From contig NZ_CP142675.1 of NCBI RefSeq assembly GCF_036365825.1, positions 1,674,001-1,738,000 on the forward strand: DNA of 64,000 bases, written 5' to 3'. Made by a program: the position numbers and the translations under genes. This document shows positions 17,893 to 26,656 of this stretch, piece after piece. How positions within the stretch are numbered: the first letter of the stretch is position 1; the number at the start of each line of letters is the position of its first letter. The notes under the pieces are model-generated. The model was not told the DNA's origin. It searched no databases and was given only the letters and a program-made list of their open reading frames with translations. The stretch is from Qipengyuania sp. HL-TH1. GTDB lineage: Bacteria; Pseudomonadota; Alphaproteobacteria; Sphingomonadales; Sphingomonadaceae.

Positions 17893-18204
17893 CTATTTCG
17901 CAAACCGTTCCTTGCGGCGGGTGGCGATGTCGAGGATCGCCGCGGCCACTTCGCCGGCATTGCGCAGGACATGGGTCGGCGGGACCTGCATGATGTCGAC
18001 CCGGTGGCGTTCCTGCCAGCGTTCGCGCGCGCCGTTCTGATTGGCGCGGAAGGGATCGTCATCGACCTCGATCGCGAGATGCGCGGCGGCGCAGTAGAAC
18101 GGCAGGGTGAAGCCCTCGGCCTCGTGATCGCGGAGGAATTCCAGCTCCCGGGGCGCGTCCTTGAGGTGCTGCCACAGCAGCGTCTGCGGGTCGGCCTTGG
18201 CCAT
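17893..18204 (-). CDS. DUF559-like small protein
   Basis: A 103-residue protein. LLWQHLKDAP, then FYCAAAHLAIEVDDDPF and a C-terminal VDIMQVPPTHVLRN follow the layout of DUF559 proteins, small members of the restriction endonuclease-like fold, but several positions are weak, so nuclease activity is uncertain. The ATG at 18204 lies two bases after the cysS stop, so it is translated with cysS. An earlier ATG at 18225 inside cysS is less likely. Confidence 0.6.
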   Translation of the reverse strand: MAKADPQTLLWQHLKDAPRELEFLRDHEAEGFTLPFYCAAAHLAIEVDDDPFRANQNGARERWQERHRVDIMQVPPTHVLRNAGEVAAAILDIATRRKERFAK

Positions 18205-18206
18205 GC

Positions 18207-19706
18207 TTAGAGCTTCCATTCCCATCCGAGCGGATCGCCATCCATAACCTCTACGCCTGCGGCTGCAAGGCTGTCGCGGATGGCATCGGAGGTGGCGAAA
18301 TCCTTGGCCGCGCGCGCCTGCTTGCGGCGCAGGAGTTCGGCCTCGATCTCGTCCTCGGTGATGGCCGCGTCCCTAGGGCGGATACGCAGGTCGGTGCGGG
18401 TCAGGTTGAGCAGATCGAGGCCGAAGATACTGTCCATCGCTGAAACCACTTCAAGCTTCTTTTCCGGGCTGACCTTCTTCTTCGCCAGCACCTGCTCGAG
18501 CAACGTCAGTGCGATCGGCGTATTCAGATCGTCGGACATCGCCTCATCAAAAGTGACGAACAGGTCTCGAAACATCCCCATTCCGTCACCCTGAACTTGT
18601 TTCAGGGTCCATTGTGCGGGGAGCGAAATGGATGCTGAACCAAGTTCAGCATGACGGGCCTTGAGGTTCTCGACCGCCATCACGATCCGCTTCAGGCGGG
18701 TCAGTGCAGCGCCCAGCCCGTCCCACGAAAACTCCAGCTCGCTGCGGTAATGCGCCTGCAGGCACATCATGCGGTAGGCGAGCGGGTGGTAGCCCTTGTC
18801 GACCAGCAATTGCAGCCGCAGGAATTCGCCCGAGGACTTGCTCATCTTGCCGCTGCGCTCGACGAGGAAGTTGTTGTGCATCCAGATCTTCGCGCCCGAA
18901 TTGGTCGCTTCCGACAATCCGCCGCAGCCGCAGAAGGCCTGGTTCTGCGCGATCTCATTGGGGTGGTGGATCTCGCGGTGGTCGATCCCGCCGGTGTGGA
19001 TGTCGAAGGGAAAGCCGAGCAGCTTTTCGCCCATGACCGAGCATTCGAGATGCCAGCCGGGCGCGCCCTTGCCCCACGGGCTGTCCCATTCCATCTGCCG
19101 CGTCTCGCCCGCCGGGGTCTTGCGCCAGATCGCGAAATCGGCGGCATTGCGCTTGCCCACAACGGTTTCGATCCGGCCCTCGCCTTCCTCGGTCACCGCA
19201 CGCGCGAGGCGGCCGTAATCCGCCACGGTCGAGACATCGAAATAGAGCCCGCTGTCGAGTTCGTAGCAATGCTGGTCGGCAATGCCCTTCGCGAAGTCGA
19301 TCATCTCGTCGATATAATCGGTCGCCACCGACCACTTGGCCGGCTCGCGGATGTTGAGCGCTTTCACATCGGCCCAGAAGGCCTCGGTATAGTGCCTGGC
19401 GATGTCCCAGATCGACTGCGCGTTGGCGGCAGCCATCTTCTCCATCTTGTCCTCACCCGCATCGCCATCGTCGGTCAGATGGCCGACATCGGTGATGTTG
19501 ATGATGTGTGTGAGCTTGTATCCCTTCCAGCTCAGCGTGCGTCCCAGCACATCGGCGAAGACATAGGCGCGCATATTGCCGATATGGGGGTAGTTGTAGA
19601 CAGTCGGCCCGCAGGAATAGACGCGCGCTTCGCCGGGGTGGACGGGAGTGAATTCCTCCAGCTCGCGGGTGAGCGAGTTGAACAGCTTGAGCGGCGTATC
19701 GGTCAT
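18207..19706 (-). CDS. cysS: Cysteinyl-tRNA synthetase with in-frame repeat insertion
   Basis: A 499-residue class I synthetase that charges tRNA-Cys. The HIGH-type motif is PHIGN, the KMSKS loop is GKMSKSSGEF and zinc ligands include the cysteine in SCGPTVY and WHLECSVMG. The start MTDTPLKLF at 19706 was chosen over an upstream ATG because it aligns with family N-termini. A 75-base palindromic element at 18583-18657 adds about 25 residues (near 351-375, including HAELGSASIS and LKQVQGDG) in frame after the catalytic core, between the stem-contact and anticodon-binding regions. Confidence 0.95.
   Translation of the reverse strand: MTDTPLKLFNSLTRELEEFTPVHPGEARVYSCGPTVYNYPHIGNMRAYVFADVLGRTLSWKGYKLTHIINITDVGHLTDDGDAGEDKMEKMAAANAQSIWDIARHYTEAFWADVKALNIREPAKWSVATDYIDEMIDFAKGIADQHCYELDSGLYFDVSTVADYGRLARAVTEEGEGRIETVVGKRNAADFAIWRKTPAGETRQMEWDSPWGKGAPGWHLECSVMGEKLLGFPFDIHTGGIDHREIHHPNEIAQNQAFCGCGGLSEATNSGAKIWMHNNFLVERSGKMSKSSGEFLRLQLLVDKGYHPLAYRMMCLQAHYRSELEFSWDGLGAALTRLKRIVMAVENLKARHAELGSASISLPAQWTLKQVQGDGMGMFRDLFVTFDEAMSDDLNTPIALTLLEQVLAKKKVSPEKKLEVVSAMDSIFGLDLLNLTRTDLRIRPRDAAITEDEIEAELLRRKQARAAKDFATSDAIRDSLAAAGVEVMDGDPLGWEWKL
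18583..18657. repeat. REP-like palindromic element inserted in cysS
   Basis: The 75-base element begins CCGTCA and ends TGACGG. Its outer arms also pair through TCCATT and AATGGA, and each half is itself a hairpin: CCCTGAA-CTTGT-TTCAGGG and ATGCTGAAC-CAA-GTTCAGCAT. This cruciform is a type I recognise as dispersed in many sphingomonad genomes. Its length is a multiple of three and it contains no stop in the cysS frame, so it is tolerated as a protein insert, as with the palindromic elements of Rickettsia. Confidence 0.8.
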
Positions 19707-19801
19707 GTCCGGCGTGTGGCGGCGCGCATAGTGCGGGTCAAGCGGCACATTGCGACGGTTCGCCATGTGTGTTACTGATGCAATACATTAGGAGACGCGG
19801 C

Positions 19802-20335
19802 ATGCTCGGCGACCTTTCCCCTTTGGTATTGGTGCATCTGGGTGCAGCAAGCATCGCCATCGTGCTTGGCGCGATGATTTTCCTGCTACCGAAGGGCACG
19901 CTGCGGCACCGGACGATGGGCAGCGGCTATATCGCCGCCATGTTCGTCACCGTGGTTTCGGTCGTCCCCGTCCGCGCCACGGTGATGCCGTTTTTCGGTA
20001 CGCGCTTCGGCTTCTTCCATGTCTTCGTGCTGTTCGGCTTCGGCGCGCTCCTGTTCGGCGTCGCGAAGCTGTGGCGCTGGCGCAAGACGCGCGATGTCGA
20101 GGCGCTGCGCGCGCATCAGGTGCATCTGGCCTATAGCTATGCCGGGCTGCTGATGGCGGGGTTCAGCCAGCTTGCCACCAACCCGCGCTGGCAGCTTGTC
20201 GAACTCACCTCCGCAGGCCAGTTCTGGGGCATTTTCGCAGCGGTGAATGCCGCGATATACGGCGCGGCGGTGTGGCTGATCCAGTCGCGGCTGGCAAAAG
20301 GCGATCCGCGGCGCTGGTACCCGCAGCCGGCCTAG
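19802..20335 (+). CDS. DUF2306-like integral membrane protein
   Basis: A 177-residue protein with about five hydrophobic segments, opening LVLVHLGAASIAIVLGAMIF, with a histidine-bearing motif LRHRTMGSGY in the first loop, as in DUF2306 proteins. The ATG is preceded by AGGAG. Function unknown; some relatives are thought to bind haem or quinone but nothing here proves it. Its stop overlaps the stop of the convergent nitroreductase gene. Confidence 0.7.
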   Translation: MLGDLSPLVLVHLGAASIAIVLGAMIFLLPKGTLRHRTMGSGYIAAMFVTVVSVVPVRATVMPFFGTRFGFFHVFVLFGFGALLFGVAKLWRWRKTRDVEALRAHQVHLAYSYAGLLMAGFSQLATNPRWQLVELTSAGQFWGIFAAVNAAIYGAAVWLIQSRLAKGDPRRWYPQPA

Positions 20336-21006
20336 CCCCACCCTTCCCAGCGCACGCTTTCCTCGATCCCGGCGCGCTTCACGGCGAAATTGTTCACCGC
20401 GGCTTCCTCGTCGCGGTAACCGATCGCGACGCCGCAGAAGAAGGTGTGATCCTCGGGGATATCGACCATTTCGCGGATCTGCGGCGCATAGACCGCCCAG
20501 GCTTCCTGGAAGCAGGTGTCGAGCCCTTCCTCGCGCGCGAGCAGGCCCACGGTCTGCAGCCACATGCCGATATCGCTCCATTGCGGCGGGCCCATGTATT
20601 TGGGCGTGTGGACCAGCATCAGCACCGGCGCCCCGAAAGCGCGGAAATTGTTGGCGAACCACATCAGCCGCTTGCCCTTCTCCTCGCGGGAGATTGCGAG
20701 CGCGCCATACATGTCCTCGCCCACACCGCGGCGGCGCTGTTCATAGGCGCCGTCGAGCTCGGGCGGATAGACATTGTATTCGGGCGCAAACGCCGCGCGC
20801 CCCTTGGGCAAATCCTGCGCGACGCGGTTGAACAGCGCCTGCATCGGCTCGCCCGTCAGGATGATCCCGTGCCAGGGCTGCGTGTTGCCGCCCGAGGGGC
20901 TGCGCTGCGCCTTCTCGAGGATGCGGGTGAGCGTTTCGCGGTCGACCGGCTGATCGGTGAAAGCGCGCACGGAGCGGCGCGTCTGGACGGCTTCGGTAAC
21001 GTTCAT
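20332..21006 (-). CDS. Nitroreductase-family flavoprotein
   Basis: A 224-residue protein with the FMN-binding pattern QTRRSVRAFTDQPV near the N-terminus, SPSGGNTQPWH at about 37-47 and GVAIGYRDEEAAVNNF at the C-terminus. It should reduce nitro, quinone or related substrates using NAD(P)H. The ATG at 21006 fits family starts. Substrate unknown, and neighbours give no help. It lies downstream of cobT on the same strand with a gap of about 100 bases. Confidence 0.88.
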   Translation of the reverse strand: MNVTEAVQTRRSVRAFTDQPVDRETLTRILEKAQRSPSGGNTQPWHGIILTGEPMQALFNRVAQDLPKGRAAFAPEYNVYPPELDGAYEQRRRGVGEDMYGALAISREEKGKRLMWFANNFRAFGAPVLMLVHTPKYMGPPQWSDIGMWLQTVGLLAREEGLDTCFQEAWAVYAPQIREMVDIPEDHTFFCGVAIGYRDEEAAVNNFAVKRAGIEESVRWEGWG

Positions 21007-21104
21007 TGTAGCTTGTCTCTCCTCCTCGCCTGCAAGCAGGCGCCCCGATTTGCGGCTTCTGGCCCCGCCCCTCGGCCCGTCGCGCCCGCACACACAGGCG
21101 CGGC

Positions 21105-22931
21105 CTATTTCTCGATCTCGAACAAATCGGCCAATTGCTCGATGATCGTTCCGCCGAGCTGTTCGACATCCATGATCGTCACCGAACGCTTGTAATAGCG
21201 CGTGACGTCGTGGCCGATGCCGATCGCGGCGAGCTGCACGGGCGACTGGTTCTCGATCCAGTCGATCACCTTGCGCAGATGGCCCTCAAGGAAGCCCGCG
21301 GGGTTGACCGACAGCGAGCTGTCGTCGACCGGCGCGCCGTCGGAAATGACCATCAGGATGCGGCGGTCCTCAGCGCGGCGCAGCAGGCGGTCGTGCGCCC
21401 ACATCAGCGCCTCACCGTCGATGTTTTCCTTGAGCAGGCCTTCGCGCATCATCAGGCCGAGGTTGCGGCGCGCGCGGCGCCAGGGCTCGTCGGCCTTCTT
21501 GTAGAGGATGTGGCGCAGATCGTTGAGCCGGCCGGGGTTCGCGGGGCGCCCGTCGGAGAGCCACATCTCGCGGCTCTGCCCGCCCTTCCACGCGCGGGTG
21601 GTGAAGCCGAGGATCTCGGTCTTCACGCCGCAGCGTTCGAGCGTGCGCGCGAGGATATCGGCGCTGATCGCGGCGATCGAGATCGGCCGCCCGCGCATGC
21701 TGCCCGAATTGTCGATCAGCAGCGTGACGACCGTGTCCTTGAACTCGGTATCGCGTTCGATCTTGTAGCTGAGCGCATGGCCGGGGCTGACCACCACCCG
21801 GGTCAGCCGCGCGGCATCGAGCATGCCTTCTTCCTGGTCGAAATCCCAGCTGCGGCTCTGCTGCGCCATGAGGCGGCGCTGCAGCCGGTTGGCCAGCCGG
21901 GTGACCACGCCCTGCAGGCCCGCCAGCTGGCTGTCGAGATAGGCGCGCAGCCGGTCGAGCTCTTCATTGTCGCACAGCTCGGCGGCTTCGACTTCCTCAT
22001 CGAATTTGTGGGTATAGGCCTTGTAGTCGAAGCCTTCGGGAAAGTCGGTCCACGGGCGATTGGGGCGGACGGGCTGCATGCCTTCCTCGCCATCGTCCGA
22101 CGGATCGCCATCGGACATTTCCTGTTCGCCCTCGACATCCTGGTCGGCGTCGCCCTCGGCCTCGCCGTCGGTCACTTCCGAACGGGCGTCGGCGGCGTCG
22201 GGTTCGGCCCCGCCCTCGTCTTCCTCGTCGGTCTCGTCCTGGTCCTCGGGGTTCTCGCCTTCCTCGTCCTCGCCATCCTCGGCATCGGTCGGTTCGGGGG
22301 TCTCGGGCAGCGTCAGGTCGAGATCGCGCAGGATGTCGAGCGTCAGGTTCTGGAACGCGCGCTGGTCGTCGAGCACATCGGCCAGCCCGTCCATGTCGGT
22401 GCCGATCTTGGCGAGGATATCCTCGCGCACCAGATCGACCGCCGCGCGGGCGCGTTCGGGCACCGCTTCGCCGGTCAGCGCCTCGCGCAGCATCAGCGAC
22501 AGCGCGGTCGGCAGCGGGACATCGCCTGCCGCCTCGGCGCGCACGATCGGATCGGACGCGGTGCGCATTTCGACCGCCGCGTCGAGATTGCCGCGAATGC
22601 CGGCATAGCGCGTCGAGCCGATCGCTTCGTAGCGGACCTGTTCGATCGCGTCGTAACAGGCGCGCGCGATCGGTTCGGGCGGCGCGCCCTTGCCATGCAG
22701 CGCTTCGCTGTGATGCCGCAGCCGCAGCGCGAAACTGTCGGCAAAACCGCGCGCTTCGATAGCCTGCTCGCGCGGGAGATTGCGCCCGGGCAGTGGCACG
22801 CGGAAGTTCTTGCCCGACTGGGTCGGTGCATCCGCGCTCCACGCCACCTCGACTTCCGCTTCATGCGCAAGCGCGCGGCTGGCGCCGGTCAGCGCCTGCT
22901 TGAAACGGTCGAGAGGAGTCTGTTCGCTCAC
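21105..22931 (-). CDS. cobT: Cobaltochelatase CobT-type subunit
   Basis: A 608-residue protein starting with GTG right after the fsa stop. It has the CobT layout: N-terminal region, a very acidic Asp/Glu stretch at roughly 225-290, and a C-terminal von Willebrand A domain with the MIDAS motif DNSGSM near 400. With CobS (AAA+) and CobN it inserts cobalt in aerobic cobalamin synthesis. Neither cobS nor cobN is in this window, so whether this copy serves cobalamin or another MoxR/VWA-type remodelling task is open. Confidence 0.85.
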   Translation of the reverse strand: MSEQTPLDRFKQALTGASRALAHEAEVEVAWSADAPTQSGKNFRVPLPGRNLPREQAIEARGFADSFALRLRHHSEALHGKGAPPEPIARACYDAIEQVRYEAIGSTRYAGIRGNLDAAVEMRTASDPIVRAEAAGDVPLPTALSLMLREALTGEAVPERARAAVDLVREDILAKIGTDMDGLADVLDDQRAFQNLTLDILRDLDLTLPETPEPTDAEDGEDEEGENPEDQDETDEEDEGGAEPDAADARSEVTDGEAEGDADQDVEGEQEMSDGDPSDDGEEGMQPVRPNRPWTDFPEGFDYKAYTHKFDEEVEAAELCDNEELDRLRAYLDSQLAGLQGVVTRLANRLQRRLMAQQSRSWDFDQEEGMLDAARLTRVVVSPGHALSYKIERDTEFKDTVVTLLIDNSGSMRGRPISIAAISADILARTLERCGVKTEILGFTTRAWKGGQSREMWLSDGRPANPGRLNDLRHILYKKADEPWRRARRNLGLMMREGLLKENIDGEALMWAHDRLLRRAEDRRILMVISDGAPVDDSSLSVNPAGFLEGHLRKVIDWIENQSPVQLAAIGIGHDVTRYYKRSVTIMDVEQLGGTIIEQLADLFEIEK

Positions 22932-23594
22932 TTATGCGGTGGGGATCGACTGGCCCGTCTTGTCCCAGTCCTTGAGGAAGCCCTCGATGCCCTTTTCGGT
23001 AAGGACATGCTTGAATAGGCCCTTGATCACTGCCGCGGGCATGGTCGCGACATCGGCACCGATGCGCGCGCTTTCGAGCACATGCACCGGATTGCGGATC
23101 GAGGCGACGAGGATCTCGGTCGAAAAATTGGGATAGTTGTCGTAGATCAGGCGGATATCGCGGATCAGCGCCATGCCGTCGAAGCCGTTGTCGTCATGCC
23201 GCCCGACGAAGGGCGAAACGAAGGTCGCGCCCGCCTTGGCGGCAAGCAGCGCCTGGTTGGCGGAGAAGCACAGCGTCACATTGACCATCGTGCCATCGCC
23301 GGTCAGCTTCTTGCAGGTCTTGAGCCCGTCGATCGTCAGCGGCACCTTGATGCAGACATTGTCCGCGATCTTGCGCAGCGTTTCGGCCTCTTTCATCATC
23401 GTGTCGTGATCAAGCGCGACGACTTCGGCGCTGACCGGGCCATCCACGATGTCACAGATTTCCTTCGTCACTTCCATGAAGTCGCGGCCCGATTTGGCGA
23501 TCAGCGACGGATTGGTGGTGACGCCGTCGAGCAGGCCGGTGTCGGCCATTTCCCTGATGTCGGCGATATCGGCGGTGTCGACGAAGAATTTCAT
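22932..23594 (-). CDS. fsa: Fructose-6-phosphate aldolase / short transaldolase
   Basis: A 220-residue TIM-barrel enzyme. [16 protein letters not shown] opens the protein and the Schiff-base lysine is in [12 protein letters not shown]. The length matches the short transaldolase class that includes fructose-6-phosphate aldolase; sequence alone cannot tell transaldolase from aldolase activity. Its stop directly abuts the cobT start, so the two are cotranscribed. Confidence 0.88.
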   Translation of the reverse strand: MKFFVDTADIADIREMADTGLLDGVTTNPSLIAKSGRDFMEVTKEICDIVDGPVSAEVVALDHDTMMKEAETLRKIADNVCIKVPLTIDGLKTCKKLTGDGTMVNVTLCFSANQALLAAKAGATFVSPFVGRHDDNGFDGMALIRDIRLIYDNYPNFSTEILVASIRNPVHVLESARIGADVATMPAAVIKGLFKHVLTEKGIEGFLKDWDKTGQSIPTA

Positions 23595-23656
23595 GCGCGA
23601 AGGCTCCGGGGGAATTGCGATTCCCGCAGAGCCTTAGCGCCCGATATGGCCTGCGG

Positions 23657-24367
23657 CTAGTACTGCGCGCCCGCGCCGAACACGCCGATGATCAGCGGGT
23701 CGCGCGTGGCCTGCGGGTTGCGGCGGATCGCCGCTTCCTCGGTCCCGATCTCGCGCCAGATGGTGGTGTCTATAGTGCCCGCGAAGCGCGTGACCGCGCC
23801 CGCCAGATCGACCCCGGCGAGGCCCTGCACCAGCTCCGCCACCAGCGGGTCCTGCGCCACGCGCAGCGCGTCGCCCAGTTCGGGCACCATCGCCTCGACA
23901 AGGCTGCGGCCCATCGAATCGCGCAGGAAGCTGGTCGCGGCAGTGGGGCCGCCGCGCACGAGGTCGATCGCGTTCTGGATGCCGATGGTGCGCACCGCAT
24001 CGGTCACCAGCGGCGCCGCGCGCTGCGCGCCTTCATAGGCGATATCGCCGAACGCGTTTTCGAGCCGGCTCTTGAACAGGGCGGAGGTGAGGATGCGGGA
24101 CACCACATCGCCGCGCGCGCCCAGCAGCTCGCCGAAGCCGACCTGCGCGACCTGTTCATCCCAGAAACCGCCGCCTTCGAGCATCCGCGCAAAGGCACGT
24201 TCGCTCGACAGGAACAGAATCCGCTGGACCGCATCGACCATCCCGAAACCGGGTATCGTCGAACAGGCGGGCAGCAGCAGCAGGCCGCCCCCGGCCATGG
24301 CCCCGCCAAGGAAGCCGCGCCGTCCGGTGGGTTTGGCGAGAATATCGGTCATATCGCTGGTCCTCAT
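23657..24367 (-). CDS. DUF4197 family secreted protein
   Basis: A 236-residue protein with an N-terminal RR followed by a hydrophobic stretch ending LLLLPAC, suggesting Tat export and a lipidated cysteine. The rest is helical, with repeated motifs such as SALFKSRLENAFGDIAYEG, consistent with DUF4197, whose function is unknown. It is divergent from priA with a 50-base gap holding both start regions. An alternative start lies five codons downstream. Confidence 0.75.
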   Translation of the reverse strand: MRTSDMTDILAKPTGRRGFLGGAMAGGGLLLLPACSTIPGFGMVDAVQRILFLSSERAFARMLEGGGFWDEQVAQVGFGELLGARGDVVSRILTSALFKSRLENAFGDIAYEGAQRAAPLVTDAVRTIGIQNAIDLVRGGPTAATSFLRDSMGRSLVEAMVPELGDALRVAQDPLVAELVQGLAGVDLAGAVTRFAGTIDTTIWREIGTEEAAIRRNPQATRDPLIIGVFGAGAQY

Positions 24368-24417
24368 TGCATCCTGCCCTTGTTTCACGCGCCTGCCCCC
24401 GCCCATATGGCCGGGCC

Positions 24418-26583
24418 ATGAACCGCGTGCGCTGCCTCGTCCTCAATGCCGCTCTCGGCCCGCTCGACTACAAGGTGCCCGAGGGCATGGATGTCGCTGC
24501 GGGTTCCGTGGTCGAATGCCCGCTGGGTCCGCGCACGGTAATCGGGATCGTCTGGGAAGCTGAACGGCTCCCGGGAACCGAAGTTCCGGTAGAGAAGCTG
24601 CGCAATTTGCGCGGGGTGCTGCCCGTGCCGCCGCTGTCCGCCGCGCTCAGGCGGCTGATCGAATGGACCGCGGACTATTATGTCGCCTCGCTTGCCAGCG
24701 TGGCGCGGATGGCGCTGGCATCGGGCGGCGCGCTCAAGGGTCCCGCGACGATGACCGAATACCGGCTGACCGGCGGCATGCCCGAACGCATGACGCCGCA
24801 GCGCGAGGCGGCGATGGGGGCGCTGGAAGGCGAGCAGGCGACAATCCGCGAACTGGCAGGGATCGCCGGGGTTTCCGAAGGCGTGCTGCGCGGACTGGTC
24901 AACCACGGCGCACTCGAACCGGTGGAGGTCGATTGCGACCGGCCCTATCCGCCCGCGCGGCCCGATTTCGTCGAGATCGCGCTAAGCGCGCAGCAGCGCG
25001 AGGCGGCGGACATCTTCTCCAGCGCGGTGCGCAAGGCGGAATTTGCCCCCTTCCTGCTCGACGGGGTGACAGGATCGGGCAAGACCGAAACCTATTTCGA
25101 ACCCGTCGCCGAGGCGCTGCGGATGGGGCGGCAGGTGCTGGTCCTGCTGCCCGAAATCGCGCTGACCGAAAACTTCCTCCACCGCTTCGAGGAGCGGTTC
25201 GGCGCGCCGCCGGTGCTGTGGCATTCCTCGCTCAAATCGACCGAGCGCCGACGCGCCTACCGCGCCGTATCCGAAGGCAGCGCGCAGGTGGTGGTCGGCG
25301 CGCGATCGGCGCTGTTCCTGCCCTTCGCACGGCTCGGCCTGATCGTGGTCGACGAAGCGCATGAGACCAGCTTCAAGCAGGAAGAGGGCGTGCGCTACAA
25401 TGCGCGCGACGTTGCGGTGATGCGCGGGCATTTCGAGCAGGTGCCCGTGGTGCTCGCCAGCGCCACCCCCGCGCTCGAAAGCCTGCAGATGGCCGAAAGC
25501 GGAATCTACGCGAAGATCGACCTGCCGAGCCGCTATGGAGGGGCGCAGATGCCCACGATCGAGACGATCGACCTGACCGAGGAGAAGCCGCCGCAGGGCA
25601 TGTGGCTGGCGCAGCGGCTGGTCGATGGGATGGAGGAACGTCTGGAGCGCGGCGAACAATCGCTGCTGTTCCTCAACCGGCGCGGCTATGCCCCGCTGAC
25701 GCTGTGCCGCAATTGCGGCTTTCGCTACCAATGCCCCAATTGCAGCGCATGGCTGGTCGAACACCGCTTCACCAACCGGCTCGCCTGCCACCATTGCGGG
25801 CACGAGGCGCCCGCCCCCAAGACCTGCACCGAATGCGGCGAACCCGACTGCCTCGTCGCCTGCGGCCCCGGGGTCGAACGGATCGCCGACGAAGTGGCCG
25901 AACGCCTGCCGCAGGCACGTGTCTTTGTCGCCACTTCCGACACGCTCAATTCGCCCGGCCGCGCGGCGGAGTTCATCGCTGCGGTCGAGGCACGCGAGGT
26001 GGACGTGATCGTCGGCACGCAATTGGTAACCAAGGGGTTCCATTTCCCCGAGCTGACACTGGTCGGCGTGGTCGATGCCGATTTGGGCCTCGAGGGCGGC
26101 GATCTGCGCGCGGGCGAGCGGACCTACCAGCAGGTCGCGCAGGTCGCCGGGCGCGCGGGGCGCGGTTCGAAACCGGGCGAAGTGCTGCTGCAGACCCGCC
26201 ACCCCGACGCGCCGGTGATTGCCGCGCTGGCGGCGGGCGACCGCGATGCCTTCTATTCCGCCGAAACCGAGATGCGCCGCGAGGCGGGGGCCCCGCCCTT
26301 CGGCCGCTGGGCCTCGATCATCATTTCCAGCGAGGACGATGCGGAGGCGCGCGAGGCGGCCAACCGCATCGGCGCCTTCCGCCCCGATGTCGCCGAATGC
26401 ATGATCCTCGGCCCCGCGCCCGCCCCGATGGCATTGCTGCGCGGCCGCTATCGCTACCGCTTCCTGATCAACGCACGGCGCAGTGTGCAATTGCAGCAGG
26501 TCATCCGCCGCTGGCTGGCCGCGATCGACCACCCGCCCGGCGTGCGCGTGGCAGTCGATATCGACCCCTATAGTTTCGTTTGA
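24418..26583 (+). CDS. priA: Primosomal helicase PriA
   Basis: A 721-residue replication restart helicase. The 3'-DNA-binding domain precedes a helicase core with Walker A GVTGSGKTE, the DEAH box VVDEAHETSFK, and the two-zinc insert (CRNCGF, CPNC, CHHCGH, CTECGE: eight cysteines). It reloads the replisome at collapsed forks. The start MNRVRCLVLNAALGPLDYK at 24418 matches other PriA N-termini; the longer upstream frame is not used. Confidence 0.96.
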   Translation: MNRVRCLVLNAALGPLDYKVPEGMDVAAGSVVECPLGPRTVIGIVWEAERLPGTEVPVEKLRNLRGVLPVPPLSAALRRLIEWTADYYVASLASVARMALASGGALKGPATMTEYRLTGGMPERMTPQREAAMGALEGEQATIRELAGIAGVSEGVLRGLVNHGALEPVEVDCDRPYPPARPDFVEIALSAQQREAADIFSSAVRKAEFAPFLLDGVTGSGKTETYFEPVAEALRMGRQVLVLLPEIALTENFLHRFEERFGAPPVLWHSSLKSTERRRAYRAVSEGSAQVVVGARSALFLPFARLGLIVVDEAHETSFKQEEGVRYNARDVAVMRGHFEQVPVVLASATPALESLQMAESGIYAKIDLPSRYGGAQMPTIETIDLTEEKPPQGMWLAQRLVDGMEERLERGEQSLLFLNRRGYAPLTLCRNCGFRYQCPNCSAWLVEHRFTNRLACHHCGHEAPAPKTCTECGEPDCLVACGPGVERIADEVAERLPQARVFVATSDTLNSPGRAAEFIAAVEAREVDVIVGTQLVTKGFHFPELTLVGVVDADLGLEGGDLRAGERTYQQVAQVAGRAGRGSKPGEVLLQTRHPDAPVIAALAAGDRDAFYSAETEMRREAGAPPFGRWASIIISSEDDAEAREAANRIGAFRPDVAECMILGPAPAPMALLRGRYRYRFLINARRSVQLQQVIRRWLAAIDHPPGVRVAVDIDPYSFV

Positions 26584-26656
26584 TTGTCGCGCGCGGCGTG
26601 CCTAGGCTCGGCCGTGTCCGGGCCATCGCAGGGCCTGTTACGGGGGTCTACTTTCC

